A DNA stretch of 64,000 nt from Vibrio aerogenes (GCF_024346755.1 NZ_AP024861.1:3844001-3908000); one strand, 5' to 3'. Positions 29,968-43,088 are shown, counted from the first letter of the stretch. Notes: a model not told the origin generated them from the letters alone. A program made the numbers and translations.

Positions 29968-31173
29968 TCAGGACTCCTCACTTAGCGGGTCGTCATACAG
30001 GACAATTCGGTAGGGTCCCTGATTGCTGCTGTTATTTCCGGAGGAGCTGTTAGTGACAGAGCAATCTTCAAGATATTCTCCAAATACAGCTTGCTTACCG
30101 GAATTATTTGTTGGTGCCTGCTGCAACAGAAAAAAACAACCCAGAGCTTCAATCGATAATGTGGTCGTTCCTCCAGATGTTCCGGAGCAATTGACGATAG
30201 GAACTTTCAAAACCCGTCTCCCAGATTCTCCCCCGGAATTCAGATAACAATCAGATCCAGAACAAACAGGTGCTTCCTGTTCATAGTCGTCATAACCCCA
30301 GCTATCCGTATAAATAACATTGCCATCATTATCGATTGTTGCCTGAGAATCTGGTTCTTTGACATAAATATCAGGTGGATAATCTGCTGAACTGAGCCCA
30401 CCGCCACTATAAACGCCAAATCGAGTATTCAACCCCTGCCCTACAGGGCCTACAGTGTTCCCTGGCTTAGTCGTAACAGTATCTCCCACCCCAACACATC
30501 CGGTAAAACTTCCAGCCAAGCCTTGTCGAACCGTAGAGGCACCTGAACCAAAGTCCAGTAACTGGAAGTTACCCGGCCCCATAGATGATTGATTTTTACT
30601 GGCAACTTTCAATGCATAAACCTGCCCTGCATTATAACCAGATGAACCACTATCTTCTCCGGCACACACAGCCATCGGCACCACATTACACATACTGGTA
30701 CTGGCTGAACTCGGACCGGCAACGGCACTGGCAGACAGCTTTTTATCCACCCCAAATGCCGCGATAAAAAAAGCATTTAACGGATAGTTAGATACGGCCA
30801 CCCGGACAAAACGGTCATCAATCAAACTGCTATATCCGGGATCCGGAAAGGTTTCCGGGTCATTAGAAAAGGTCACAGAAATGGTCGCCGCAGAAAAATC
30901 CATAGATTGATTCCCACTGGCTTCCTTCATTTTCGTCAGCGTATTATTCGCCATTGTGATTGCGTCTGCATCACTTCCGCCACTATCCAGCACCAAAGCT
31001 GCGGCTAATGCTGCTGCATCCACCCCATTTTGCAGACGGGTTTTATTCAGGAACGCATGGTTTACATCGATTGCTAATGCCATTACCCCAAATAAAGCCA
31101 CCATTGCCGCTGTAACCAACACCAGCACTAACCCTTTTTGAGATTTTGGTTTACCATACGCACAATAGTTCAT
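29968..31173 (-). CDS. tadG: TadG-like pilus protein
   Basis: A 401-aa protein. Residues 11-45 match the TadG-like N-terminal segment (QKGLVLVLVTAAMVALFGVMALAIDV), a membrane helix followed by the region DVNHAFLNKTRLQNGVDAAALAAAL. The remaining ~330 residues are Gly/Ser/Asn-rich and extracytoplasmic, with at least eight cysteines (for example SMCNVVPMAVCAG and CSGSDC), suggesting disulfide bonds. I see no metal-ion-dependent adhesion site, so it is not the von Willebrand-containing TadG form. GGAG lies eight bases before the ATG at 31173. A surface-exposed tip or scaffold role is inference. Confidence 0.78.
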   Translation of the reverse strand: MNYCAYGKPKSQKGLVLVLVTAAMVALFGVMALAIDVNHAFLNKTRLQNGVDAAALAAALVLDSGGSDADAITMANNTLTKMKEASGNQSMDFSAATISVTFSNDPETFPDPGYSSLIDDRFVRVAVSNYPLNAFFIAAFGVDKKLSASAVAGPSSASTSMCNVVPMAVCAGEDSGSSGYNAGQVYALKVASKNQSSMGPGNFQLLDFGSGASTVRQGLAGSFTGCVGVGDTVTTKPGNTVGPVGQGLNTRFGVYSGGGLSSADYPPDIYVKEPDSQATIDNDGNVIYTDSWGYDDYEQEAPVCSGSDCYLNSGGESGRRVLKVPIVNCSGTSGGTTTLSIEALGCFFLLQQAPTNNSGKQAVFGEYLEDCSVTNSSSGNNSSNQGPYRIVLYDDPLSEES

Positions 31174-31202
31174 TTTCAATACTCCGAAACATCATGTGTT
31201 TT

Positions 31203-31469
31203 CTACTGACCACCAAAAATAAAATTGACCGGTGACTGAGATTTCGATGCTTTCTGTTTGTCTTCTCCGACATAACCCTGATACGCATTTTCCATGCGCT
31301 CACCAATGCCGACAGGAATGACCGCCACATTCTCTTCTGTTGCATCCGGATTATAGATTTGTGCCATCCGGACACTATTCATACTCTGACCTAAAGGTGG
31401 TGGATTGACACACCCGCTCAAAGCCATGACACAAGCGGCGATCAGAGAAAAATAAATGTGTTTATTCAT
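31203..31469 (-). CDS. Small lipoprotein of the tad locus
   Basis: An 88-aa protein: MNKHIYFSLIAACVMALSGC is a lipoprotein signal with the acylated Cys20. The mature part is short and polar (NPDATEENVAVIPVGIGERM). The ATG at 31469 is selected because GGAG lies seven bases upstream and the signal peptide starts there; the frame is open upstream but overlaps rcpA. Small lipoproteins occur at this place in other tad loci next to the secretin. It could help secretin assembly. Confidence 0.75.
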   Translation of the reverse strand: MNKHIYFSLIAACVMALSGCVNPPPLGQSMNSVRMAQIYNPDATEENVAVIPVGIGERMENAYQGYVGEDKQKASKSQSPVNFIFGGQ

Positions 31470-31479
31470 CACGGACTCC

Positions 31480-32973
31480 TTACATTTCATGCCCGAAAGC
31501 ACCTTCAGAACCACCAGTCCGGGTTCCGATATGACTGGCCCTTTGCACCCGAATGGCCGGTTTGGAGCCAGGCTTACGGCTGAGAGACGCACCTTGCCCC
31601 AACAGGTAATACTCCAAATCATTCGGCTCAACAAAAGTATCGGTCGGCAAAGTCACTTTGCTGCGATCGATGGGTTTCGCCAGCCTTGGCGTCACTAAAA
31701 TCACCAGCTCAGTCTCTCCGGAAATATACTCCTGACTACGAAACAGCTGACCTAAAATCGGAATATCGCCGAATCCTGGCAATTTCCGGATAGAATCCCT
31801 GACGTTTTCACTCAAAAGACCCGCAATTCCAATGGTCTGTCCATCGGCTAATTCAACTGTTGACGAAGCACTTCGGCGGGTAATTGGTGGTATGTAAAAA
31901 GTGCTGTCTGTACCCGACAAGTTATAAGTAAACGTGCTGGTACTGGCAATTTCACTCACATCAACAGACAACTCCAGGTTGATCTGCTTATCGCTCAGCA
32001 CAGTCGGTGTAAAACTCAATATCACACCATATTCTTTGTACTCAATGGTAATCCCATCATCATCCGGTACCGGAATCGGAAACTCCCCGCCAGCAAGAAA
32101 GCGGGCTTTCGAACCACTTAATGCTGTCAGGTTTGGCTCTGCGAGTACTTTTGCGACACCATTTTCTTTCGCGATATCTAAAGCGAGAGTGAAGAGTGAA
32201 TCTCCGTCAATAAATGTAGAAAGTAATCCTGTCTCATCAATAGATGGCGCGTTAAAAATAGGCCCAATCAGCCCCCCGACAAGATCATCATCAATCACAC
32301 CACCCGCAGAAGTGCCTCCCCATGAAAACTTGCCATTCGCTTCAAAGAAGTGGAAATTTGAATCAAACCGGCGAACCAGACTTCGCTGAACTTCGGCAAC
32401 AGAGACTTCCAGCATCACCTGCTGGGCACCACCAATCGTCATTAAATTCACAACCGGATTATCATCTTTTTTATCGCCAGCGGCCTTGATTGCATTCACG
32501 CCACCGGCAGCTGACTGTTCCACACTCTGAGCAGCGGCATAAGTTTCTGCAATCCGCAGTGCCTGCATCATTCTGGATTGAGAACTAACCTGCCCACTCA
32601 GAATCAAGCGATCTTTTGCACTGTGAACTTTAATCTCTTCATCAGGTAAAAATTCGTATAACTTCGACTTCAGACTATTTAAATCGTGAATCACTTCTAT
32701 ATCGATTGAGTCAATCAACCTTCCTCGCCGGTCCCAAACCATCAGATTCGTTGTACCGAGTTTTTTTCCTATCAGAAACAATTCATTTGATTTCAGCATA
32801 ACGATATCCAACACCTCGGGGTCTCCCAGAGAAACTCGTGACGCCTTACCCGTCAACCCGACGTACGCAGACTTGTGGTGAGGAATAGACAGAACCTTAC
32901 CACCAACCATTGATACTTCAGCCCAAACACCCTGGCTCAAAAAGAGTATGAAAACTATCCATATGTATCTCAT
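31480..32973 (-). CDS. rcpA: Outer membrane secretin RcpA/CpaC
   Basis: The ring-forming outer membrane secretin through which the Flp pilus passes, 497 aa. The signal peptide is residues 1-18 (ends VWA). The N-terminal region (about residues 25-190) has the pilus-secretin and BON-like folds, with LFLIGKKLGTTNLMVWD and KDRLILSGQVSSQSRM. The secretin domain (about 200-435) ends with LVILVTPRLAKPI. GAGGTG precedes the ATG at 32973. It is the standard next gene after rcpC. Confidence 0.92.
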   Translation of the reverse strand: MRYIWIVFILFLSQGVWAEVSMVGGKVLSIPHHKSAYVGLTGKASRVSLGDPEVLDIVMLKSNELFLIGKKLGTTNLMVWDRRGRLIDSIDIEVIHDLNSLKSKLYEFLPDEEIKVHSAKDRLILSGQVSSQSRMMQALRIAETYAAAQSVEQSAAGGVNAIKAAGDKKDDNPVVNLMTIGGAQQVMLEVSVAEVQRSLVRRFDSNFHFFEANGKFSWGGTSAGGVIDDDLVGGLIGPIFNAPSIDETGLLSTFIDGDSLFTLALDIAKENGVAKVLAEPNLTALSGSKARFLAGGEFPIPVPDDDGITIEYKEYGVILSFTPTVLSDKQINLELSVDVSEIASTSTFTYNLSGTDSTFYIPPITRRSASSTVELADGQTIGIAGLLSENVRDSIRKLPGFGDIPILGQLFRSQEYISGETELVILVTPRLAKPIDRSKVTLPTDTFVEPNDLEYYLLGQGASLSRKPGSKPAIRVQRASHIGTRTGGSEGAFGHEM

Positions 32974-32981
32974 CACTCACC

Positions 32982-33734
32982 TCAATCTCTTACTTTCACT
33001 TTGGAGGTTTCAGTCCCTTTAATAATGGTCACACTCGGTGCCACATACCTGCGGACAGCCTTTTTCTCTTTCTGCAATGCCTGAGGATTCCGCAACGTCA
33101 GATGAATGTCACCTCTGGTCTGCGCCGTCAGCAATTTTTCAGCCTGAAAAGGCTCAACTTCCAGAGTTACCGCACGGACAATCACAGGCTTGTTCTCACT
33201 GGTCCGGGCTTTCTGATCAACTGCCAATACTCTGATATCTTTCAACACTGTAGTTGTTGATGCTGAATTTTTCCCGAATTTCACCGTCCCCAAAACATCA
33301 ACCCGGTTTCCGGGTAACAAAAAGCCGGCAACGCCAATGACATCGTTCACCCGAATTGTGACCGCCCTTTTGTCTTCCGGAATTAATACAGCTAATGTCG
33401 CACCTTCACCTTTCTTACTTATCCGCTGAGTGATCAATATTTCTCCGGGGTAGATAGTGTCATGGGCAACTTTGCCGATTAACTCTTCTTCAACGGTATA
33501 TTGATTTTCTCCCCGCCAATCTTTCTCCAGTAACTTACGAGTCAGATGCTGTGACTCAATGACAGTTCCTGCCGGTATTTCCAAAGCAGCAACAACAATC
33601 GGTTCCCGTTCAACCACCTCAACTTCTGCCTGTGGTTGTATCTGACGAGACATCCATTGCCGGGCAAAGAAAACGGCTGCTAACCCAAATAAAACAGAAA
33701 GTAAAAAAAGTAAAATAACCTGATTACGGCTCAT
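32982..33734 (-). CDS. rcpC: Pilus assembly protein CpaB/RcpC
   Basis: A 250-aa periplasmic protein with an N-terminal membrane anchor (residues 5-25). It contains the SAF/CpaB domain with VVAALEIPAGTVIESQHL, then a C-terminal region typical of RcpC/CpaB with VIGVAGFLLPGNRVDVL. It is thought to stabilise or gate the secretin. GGAGG precedes the ATG. Its start overlaps the stop of the AAA+ ATPase gene (ATGA), so the two are translationally coupled. Confidence 0.88.
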   Translation of the reverse strand: MSRNQVILLFLLSVLFGLAAVFFARQWMSRQIQPQAEVEVVEREPIVVAALEIPAGTVIESQHLTRKLLEKDWRGENQYTVEEELIGKVAHDTIYPGEILITQRISKKGEGATLAVLIPEDKRAVTIRVNDVIGVAGFLLPGNRVDVLGTVKFGKNSASTTTVLKDIRVLAVDQKARTSENKPVIVRAVTLEVEPFQAEKLLTAQTRGDIHLTLRNPQALQKEKKAVRRYVAPSVTIIKGTETSKVKVRD

Positions 33735-35074
33735 CGTTTGCCTCCCCCGTTTCCATCATCCGTGAAATAAACAGCCCATGCCTGTCTGATAATTTCCGGT
33801 GTAATCACCGGTGGTGCTTCTTCAAACACGATGATGTCGCGACTAATTCCTACAAGGTCTTTCGGTAAACACGGATAAAAACCAACTTCATGTAACTGAT
33901 GAAGCTGGATTAATGTTTCAAAAGACGTCTCACCCAGCCGTAACGAACGATGATGTGTCGTTTTTTCCCACAATATGTGGTATTCATCCTGTAAAAGCAG
34001 ATGAAAATGTATTTTATATCCAAGTCTTCGCAGAAAAGCAGGGTCTGCAATACCTTCAGGGTCTAAGTTTGTTGAGAAAGCCAGTGTCAAAATAAACGGA
34101 ATCGTAATTTGCTGGCCATTCGGTAATGATAGGTGATCAAAGAAGTATTCCATCGGAACAATCCAGCGATTCAGTAAAGTTGCCACGGGCATTGGCTGGC
34201 GTCCTAAATCATCGATCACCAGAATTCCGTTGTTTGCCATCATTTGTAACGGCGCCAGCCAAACCCGGTTATGCTCAGAATGATTGACTTCCAGCATATC
34301 CATCGTCAGCTCACCACCCACCTGAATATTGGGCCTTTCACACAACACCCAACGCTTATCATATTGATCTTTAAATGAAAGGCTCTGCATATTATCTTGT
34401 TCAGATCGGACTCGCTTATGGTGTTGTTCAGAAAAAACCTTAATAATATTTCCGGCTGCATAAACTGCATAAGGAACGAAAACAGAGGTGTTGAGCGAGT
34501 TCAGGATTCTGGTCGCAACAAAAGTTTTTCCGGTCCCTGCATCCCCATAAAGCAGTAAAGCTCTGCCAGAGTTGATTGCCGGTCCCAACAAAGAAATCAT
34601 CCTTTCAGAGCCGATCACTTCTTTGAGTGCATGTTCAACATCCGGCCGGGTAATATCATTCAGCCTAACATCCTGCTGAGACACCAGTTGGTCATAGTCA
34701 TCCAGTGATACTGGTGCAGGCCCCAGATAAGCATCTTTGGCAAAAGCGGCATCCGCTTCCTGCTGTCCGGCTTCAGAAAGTGCAAAACGAACATGCCCGG
34801 AAGCCGAGGCTTTATCCGGCTGAAATATCTCAACGAGAGACTTGGCACGCAAATCTTCCAGTAATTCCTTGATCATATGGCTACTGATCGCCATCAGTCC
34901 AACCAGCTCAAGCAAATCTGACTTCGGATACGCGGCTAAATGCTTGATCAGCAGATTTTCCATCACCACTTTAGGAATATGGAGTTCACTGAATGATGTC
35001 GGCACTTTTGGTGGGACAGCCTGTGGTTTTAACGGCACACGGTGGCTGTCTTTCGAAGATTTCGCAAGGCTCAT
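33731..35074 (-). CDS. AAA+ ATPase embedded in the tad operon
   Basis: A 447-aa soluble protein with an AAA+ core: Walker A GDAGTGKT at 177-184 and Walker B NGILVIDDLGRQ near residue 285. Sensor-like AFSTN and a C-terminal arginine-containing segment LRRLGYK follow. The first 100 residues look like a winged-helix fold (LLELVGLMAISSHMIKELLEDLRAKSLVEIF). It is not TadA or TadZ, and not one of the core Tad components I can name. It sits between tadV and rcpC and its stop overlaps the rcpC start, so it is part of the operon. A chaperone-like or regulatory role in pilus assembly is possible, but no function is assigned. Confidence 0.7.
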   Translation of the reverse strand: MSLAKSSKDSHRVPLKPQAVPPKVPTSFSELHIPKVVMENLLIKHLAAYPKSDLLELVGLMAISSHMIKELLEDLRAKSLVEIFQPDKASASGHVRFALSEAGQQEADAAFAKDAYLGPAPVSLDDYDQLVSQQDVRLNDITRPDVEHALKEVIGSERMISLLGPAINSGRALLLYGDAGTGKTFVATRILNSLNTSVFVPYAVYAAGNIIKVFSEQHHKRVRSEQDNMQSLSFKDQYDKRWVLCERPNIQVGGELTMDMLEVNHSEHNRVWLAPLQMMANNGILVIDDLGRQPMPVATLLNRWIVPMEYFFDHLSLPNGQQITIPFILTLAFSTNLDPEGIADPAFLRRLGYKIHFHLLLQDEYHILWEKTTHHRSLRLGETSFETLIQLHQLHEVGFYPCLPKDLVGISRDIIVFEEAPPVITPEIIRQAWAVYFTDDGNGGGKR

Positions 35075-35089
35075 CCCTGCTCCTTGTTT

Positions 35090-35599
35090 TCACCCAAAAT
35101 AGCTATGGAGTGCCAAACCAATTACAACAATCGGCGCAAAAGGCATTTGCAAACGCTCACCTTTAGAGCCAGACAACTGTTTGCCAGGCACGATATTTTG
35201 TTTGCCCGGGCGGGGGAGATAAATCGTATTCTCAAATGAACCATCTGGCTGTAAAACTCGTGGCAATGATAGATACATTAAACCAACAACCATACTACTG
35301 ACTGCCATCCAGAAAATACCCTGACTCATACCTTCCCAGCCAAGATAAACCCCAATACCAGCCAACAATTTGACATCTCCGGGCGACATAGCACGGAGAA
35401 AGAAGACAGCTAAACCAAGTGCAAAAAGAAATAAGCCAGCACTCAGCTCATACATCAGTGAAGTTATGCTCCAGGTGCTCAGCCATTGATATATCGCACA
35501 TGCAGCAAATAGTGTAACAACAAGCTTATTAGGTATGCGGTGCTCTCTGGCATCCACAACAGCAATCACAAATAAAATCGACCAGATAATGAAGACCAT
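35090..35599 (-). CDS. tadV: Prepilin peptidase TadV/CpaA
   Basis: An aspartic prepilin peptidase (A24 family) that cleaves Flp pilins and TadE/F. The 169-aa protein has about six transmembrane helices. The catalytic aspartates are in VVDAREHRIPN (residue 16) and in MSPGDVKLL (about residue 69), both present. The ATG at 35599 has GGAGG six bases upstream; an ORF extending further upstream has no ribosome-binding site and would overlap flp2. It follows flp2 by 35 bases. Confidence 0.9.
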   Translation of the reverse strand: MVFIIWSILFVIAVVDAREHRIPNKLVVTLFAACAIYQWLSTWSITSLMYELSAGLFLFALGLAVFFLRAMSPGDVKLLAGIGVYLGWEGMSQGIFWMAVSSMVVGLMYLSLPRVLQPDGSFENTIYLPRPGKQNIVPGKQLSGSKGERLQMPFAPIVVIGLALHSYFG

Positions 35600-35634
35600 T
35601 ATGCCTCCATTGATAATTTGCCCTGACTGTAAGC

Positions 35635-35787
35635 CTAGAAGACAGTTGCCAGTTCTTGCAAGAGGACGGATCCCCATGTAGAAAAAACAGCCGCTAAAAC
35701 AGCTACCAAAAGAGCAGCTGAGACAACATATTCAACAACAGTCAATCCATCTTCATCATGAAAAAATTGTAATAGATGTCTCAGCAT
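35635..35787 (-). CDS. flp2: Flp-type pilin, second copy
   Basis: A 50-aa prepilin. The leader is MLRHLLQFFHDEDG and the processing site is G14-L15. Mature sequence starts LTVVEYVVSAALL, with Glu and Tyr at mature positions 5 and 6, the hallmark of Flp/type IVb pilins. A hydrophobic helix follows. AAGGA lies seven bases before the ATG at 35787. It is similar to flp1 over most of its length. Which copy forms the pilus cannot be told. Confidence 0.9.
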   Translation of the reverse strand: MLRHLLQFFHDEDGLTVVEYVVSAALLVAVLAAVFSTWGSVLLQELATVF

Positions 35788-35833
35788 GTTCATTTCCTTA
35801 TAATACTGATTAAACGGTTATCCAGACGTTTTA

Positions 35834-35995
35834 TCAGAAAACATTGGCTAGTTCATTGGATATCAAAGTGCCCCAACCGCTGAATACAGCTGCCAGCGCA
35901 GCGACTAAAAGTCCGGCACCAACGACATATTCAACCACGGTCAAACCTTCTTCATCATTCCAAAATGATTTACATTGCTTCATTACGTTTTTCAT
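35834..35995 (-). CDS. flp1: Flp-type pilin, first copy
   Basis: A 53-aa prepilin, leader MKNVMKQCKSFWNDEEG with cleavage after G17. The mature N terminus LTVVEYVVGAGLLVAA carries the Glu-Tyr pair at positions 5-6. AGGAG lies eight bases before the ATG at 35995. It is the first gene of the tad operon and is likely the main pilin. The 744-bp gap upstream contains its promoter, which I could not identify, and the MITE half-copy. Confidence 0.92.
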   Translation of the reverse strand: MKNVMKQCKSFWNDEEGLTVVEYVVGAGLLVAALAAVFSGWGTLISNELANVF

Positions 35996-36739
35996 CACAT
36001 GCTCTCCTTCATGGGGTGATTAATGTTCAATTCCACTTTAGTCGCATAGAAGGCATTGTTGTTAGGATTTTTTTAAGATGAAGCAAACGATCTATATCAC
36101 CAAAAGTAATATTAAAAACAGTTATAGGAAGGACAAAAAAACTAGATAATTGTTATATATGATTTTTTTTCAGACATTTTAATCAAAGAAAATTTGTACA
36201 AAAATTAACCCATTCTTATTTTTGAGAATTATTTTTCAGTTTTGTTACATTATTGAGTTAAATATCACATATCCTTTCAAGCTAACTTCAATCGCCCGCC
36301 AAACGCATCAGCATCAAATCTAACCCTCTGAATAATTTGAACTTCCAACTCTGCACTCAAATTAATGATTCGAATTAACAGGTGACAAGCAAAGTGGGTA
36401 AGCATCACAGATATGCCAAACCCTGGAGCGTGTTTATCTTTCATGGCCCATCCTGTAGTCGCCAGATCAATATCTCCGGACAATAGAGAATTTTACGTGA
36501 TACGTCATTCAACTGACAAAAAATACACAGGACATCTATAATAACAAGGAGACTAAAGTTGATAAGAATTGACCGGTTCAACAATATAGTTACCGGACAT
36601 AATGAGAACAGGTACGATAAAAACACATTTTAAAACAAATACTATCAATACATTAACCACACTCATAACGCTCAGTCATGGCTTCGCAAATTTAGAATCA
36701 GGCTAAAATTACCTTTATCATCCGGGACGTGATACAGCC
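35996..36739. other. Regulatory gap between flp1 and the AraC-type gene
   Basis: An AT-rich 744-bp region dividing the tad operon from the divergent AraC-type gene. It has a MITE half-copy at 36425-36463. A minus-strand open frame at 36277-36483 (68 codons) has no ribosome-binding site and runs through the repeat, so I do not call it a gene. No sigma-54 site is convincing. Confidence 0.6.
36425..36463. mobile_element. MITE-like element, half copy
   Basis: It matches one end and the inner ~20 bases of the complete copy (GCGTGTTTATCTTTCAT then CCTGTAGTCGCC), in inverted orientation to the right end of that copy. Weak similarity continues to about 36482. The second terminal repeat is missing, so this copy is decayed. 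Confidence 0.7.
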
Positions 36740-37492
36740 ATGACGATAAAATACATAGTACATTGGACAGGCGAATCTACAGCTCAGCTTCCAGATAAAG
36801 TACAGCAACTTATATTCGATTACTTCACTGTTATCGAACATGAAAACACGAATTCTTTACTGACTTCTCCCCATATAACGACTGTATTTTTTTATTTTAA
36901 GCATCCACATCAACAAGCATCATTAGATCAGTCTCTGGAGATCTGTGAAACATTAAACAAAAAACTAATCATCATTCATCATGGCTTATGCAGTAAGCTT
37001 TGCTTGCAATGGATACACACGATAAAGGCTTCTATCGATCTATCCCGGACAGATTTACCTGAGCAGAAAATTCATGAGCTATTCTCTTCACTGACTCAAC
37101 AGATCAATAAAAAATCATATCGTTCAAGAGAAACATCTCATCAATCTCTGGAGAAACTGATGTTTGACATTTTGCATTATATTGACAGCCATATAGACTA
37201 TTCCCTAAAAGAAGAGGAAATTTCTGCTTACTTCAACTACACACCAAACTATTTCTCCAAAATCTTTCACCAAGCAACGGGCACAGGGTTTAAAGCGTAT
37301 ATTATGGATAAACGTATCTCCAGAGCCCAGGCAATGCTCGCTAATGAACCAGAAGCAAACATAGCTCAAATTGCTTATCAGTGTGGATACAAAGATGTGT
37401 CTTATTTTTCTCGTATCTTCAAGAAAAAGACCGGAATAACACCGGGAAATTACAGGCAGCAGAACGAAGAAAGGAACAAAAAACAGGCATAA
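36740..37492 (+). CDS. AraC-family transcriptional regulator
   Basis: A 250-aa protein. The C-terminal ~105 residues (about 140-245) contain two helix-turn-helix motifs of the AraC type. The second has IAQIAYQCGYKDVSYFSRIFKKKTGITPGNYR, split here into IAQIAYQCGYKDVSYFSRIF and KKKTGITPGNYR. The N-terminal 140 residues match nothing I know and contain no obvious cupin. It is divergent from the tad operon across the 744-bp gap, so it is the obvious candidate for its regulator; this is inference from position. It is convergent with the rrn operon. Confidence 0.85.
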   Translation: MTIKYIVHWTGESTAQLPDKVQQLIFDYFTVIEHENTNSLLTSPHITTVFFYFKHPHQQASLDQSLEICETLNKKLIIIHHGLCSKLCLQWIHTIKASIDLSRTDLPEQKIHELFSSLTQQINKKSYRSRETSHQSLEKLMFDILHYIDSHIDYSLKEEEISAYFNYTPNYFSKIFHQATGTGFKAYIMDKRISRAQAMLANEPEANIAQIAYQCGYKDVSYFSRIFKKKTGITPGNYRQQNEERNKKQA

Positions 37493-37495
37493 AAA

Positions 37496-37521
37496 AAGCC
37501 CCTGCTTTTCAGCAAGGGCTT
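37496..37521 (-). terminator. Terminator of the rrn operon
   Basis: AAGCCC-C-TGCT pairs with AGCA-AGGGCTT. On the minus strand it is followed by a run of seven T, 19 bases after tRNA-Asp. The plus-strand side is not T-rich, so it is likely for the rrn operon only. Confidence 0.88.
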
Positions 37522-37539
37522 ACAATTCAATCCAAATAA

Positions 37540-37616
37540 TGGCGGAGCGGACGGGACTCGAACCCGCGACCCCCGGCGTGACAGGCCGGTATTCTAACCA
37601 ACTGAACTACCGCTCC
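37540..37616 (-). tRNA. tRNA-Asp(GTC)
   Basis: A 77-nt cloverleaf, anticodon GTC in the loop CTGTCAC, encoded CCA at 37540-37542. It is the last gene of the rrn transcript. Confidence 0.97.
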
Positions 37617-37678
37617 ACTTCAGATTGTCTGACACATGAAGTCTTACTTTAATCTGCTTCATCTGTCCGGTATATAAA

Positions 37679-37796
37679 GCCTGGCAGTGACCTACTCTCA
37701 CATGGGGAAACCCCACACTACCATCGGCGCAATTGCGTTTCACTTCTGAGTTCGGCATGGATTCAGGTGGGTCCACAACGCTATGGCCGCCAGGCA
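37679..37796 (-). rRNA. rrf: 5S ribosomal RNA
   Basis: About 118 bases with terminal pairing TGCCTGGC...GCCAGGC, and the conserved loop sequence CCGAACTCAGAAGTGAAAC. It lies between 23S and tRNA-Asp. Confidence 0.96.
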
Positions 37797-37914
37797 AATT
37801 CTGTTTCTTATCTCCACTTTTTAAAAAAGTGAAAACAAAAATTCCGGAAAACTGACTTCGCTCTCACACATCCAATTGTCTTAATCTGAGTCCACAAAAC
37901 CCCTTGGGTGTTGT

Positions 37915-40804
<2,890 letters not shown>

Positions 40805-41137
40805 ATACAACCCCAAAGGGTCTTACAGTCAAACAACCAAGGTGTCTGCAATTATTTAAACATGATGCAGACTTTGATTTTGCCGGACTCAAATTTTTCT
40901 TCTGCTTAAAGCAGAAGCCAAGAACACTTGAATGTGTTTGGTGTATTCATATATGAATACTTTGAGAACTTTTACAAACAATTCTTATTTGAATTAAACA
41001 AGAACTGCTTTGTCAGCTTTCCAAATTGTTAAAGAGCTAAAGTGTATAAATACACTTCTTAATAACTTTCAGCGTCACAACTTCTGACCACATCTGTCAA
41101 CGCAGCCTGGAAACTGTATCCAAAAGTAATTAAGAAG
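40805..41137 (-). other. 23S leader part of the 16S-23S spacer
   Basis: 333 bases of rrn spacer. It has a BoxA-like antitermination motif (AGCTCTTTAACAAT on the minus strand, 41025-41038) and a hairpin CTTCTGCTT...AAGCAGAAG near 40899-40917. No gene. Confidence 0.75.
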
Positions 41138-41213
41138 TGGTGGGCGATACCGGGTTCGAACCAGTGACCCCCTGCTTGTAAGGCAGGTGCTCTCCCAACT
41201 GAGCTAATCGCCC
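41138..41213 (-). tRNA. tRNA-Val(TAC)
   Basis: 76 nt, anticodon TAC in the loop CTTACAA, encoded CCA. It is the fourth tRNA of the rrn spacer. Confidence 0.97.
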
Positions 41214-41223
41214 GTTTTCGATA

Positions 41224-41299
41224 TGGTGGAGCTATGCGGGATCGAACCGCAGACCTCCTGCGTGCAAGGCAGGCGCTCTCCCAGCTGAGCTATAGCCCC
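41224..41299 (-). tRNA. tRNA-Ala(TGC)
   Basis: 76 nt, anticodon TGC in the loop CTTGCAC, encoded CCA. It is in the rrn spacer. Confidence 0.97.
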
Positions 41300-41309
41300 A
41301 TATCAAAAA

Positions 41310-41385
41310 TGGTGGGTCGTACAGGATTCGAACCTGTGACAAATTGGTTAAAAGCCAACTGCTCTACCAGCTGAGCTAACGACCC
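41310..41385 (-). tRNA. tRNA-Lys(TTT)
   Basis: 76 nt, anticodon TTT in the loop CTTTTAA, encoded CCA. It is in the rrn spacer. Confidence 0.97.
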
Positions 41386-41404
41386 GTCTTTCTTTCAAAG
41401 AAAG

Positions 41405-41480
41405 TGGTATCCCGTAGGGGAGTCGAACCCCTGTTACCGCCGTGAAAGGGCGGTGTCCTAGGCCTCTAGACGAACGGGAC
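41405..41480 (-). tRNA. tRNA-Glu(TTC)
   Basis: 76 nt, anticodon TTC in the loop CTTTCAC, encoded CCA. It is the first tRNA after 16S. Confidence 0.97.
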
Positions 41481-41546
41481 ACTTTACATATCTCTTTATA
41501 AAACCAAATCAATCTGTGTGAGCACTCATCAACGTATCTTTATCGT

Positions 41547-43088
<1,542 letters not shown>

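Noticed and set aside
36000..36150. Sigma-54 promoter for flp1
   Set aside because: No TGGCAC-N5-TTGC match at proper spacing on the minus strand.
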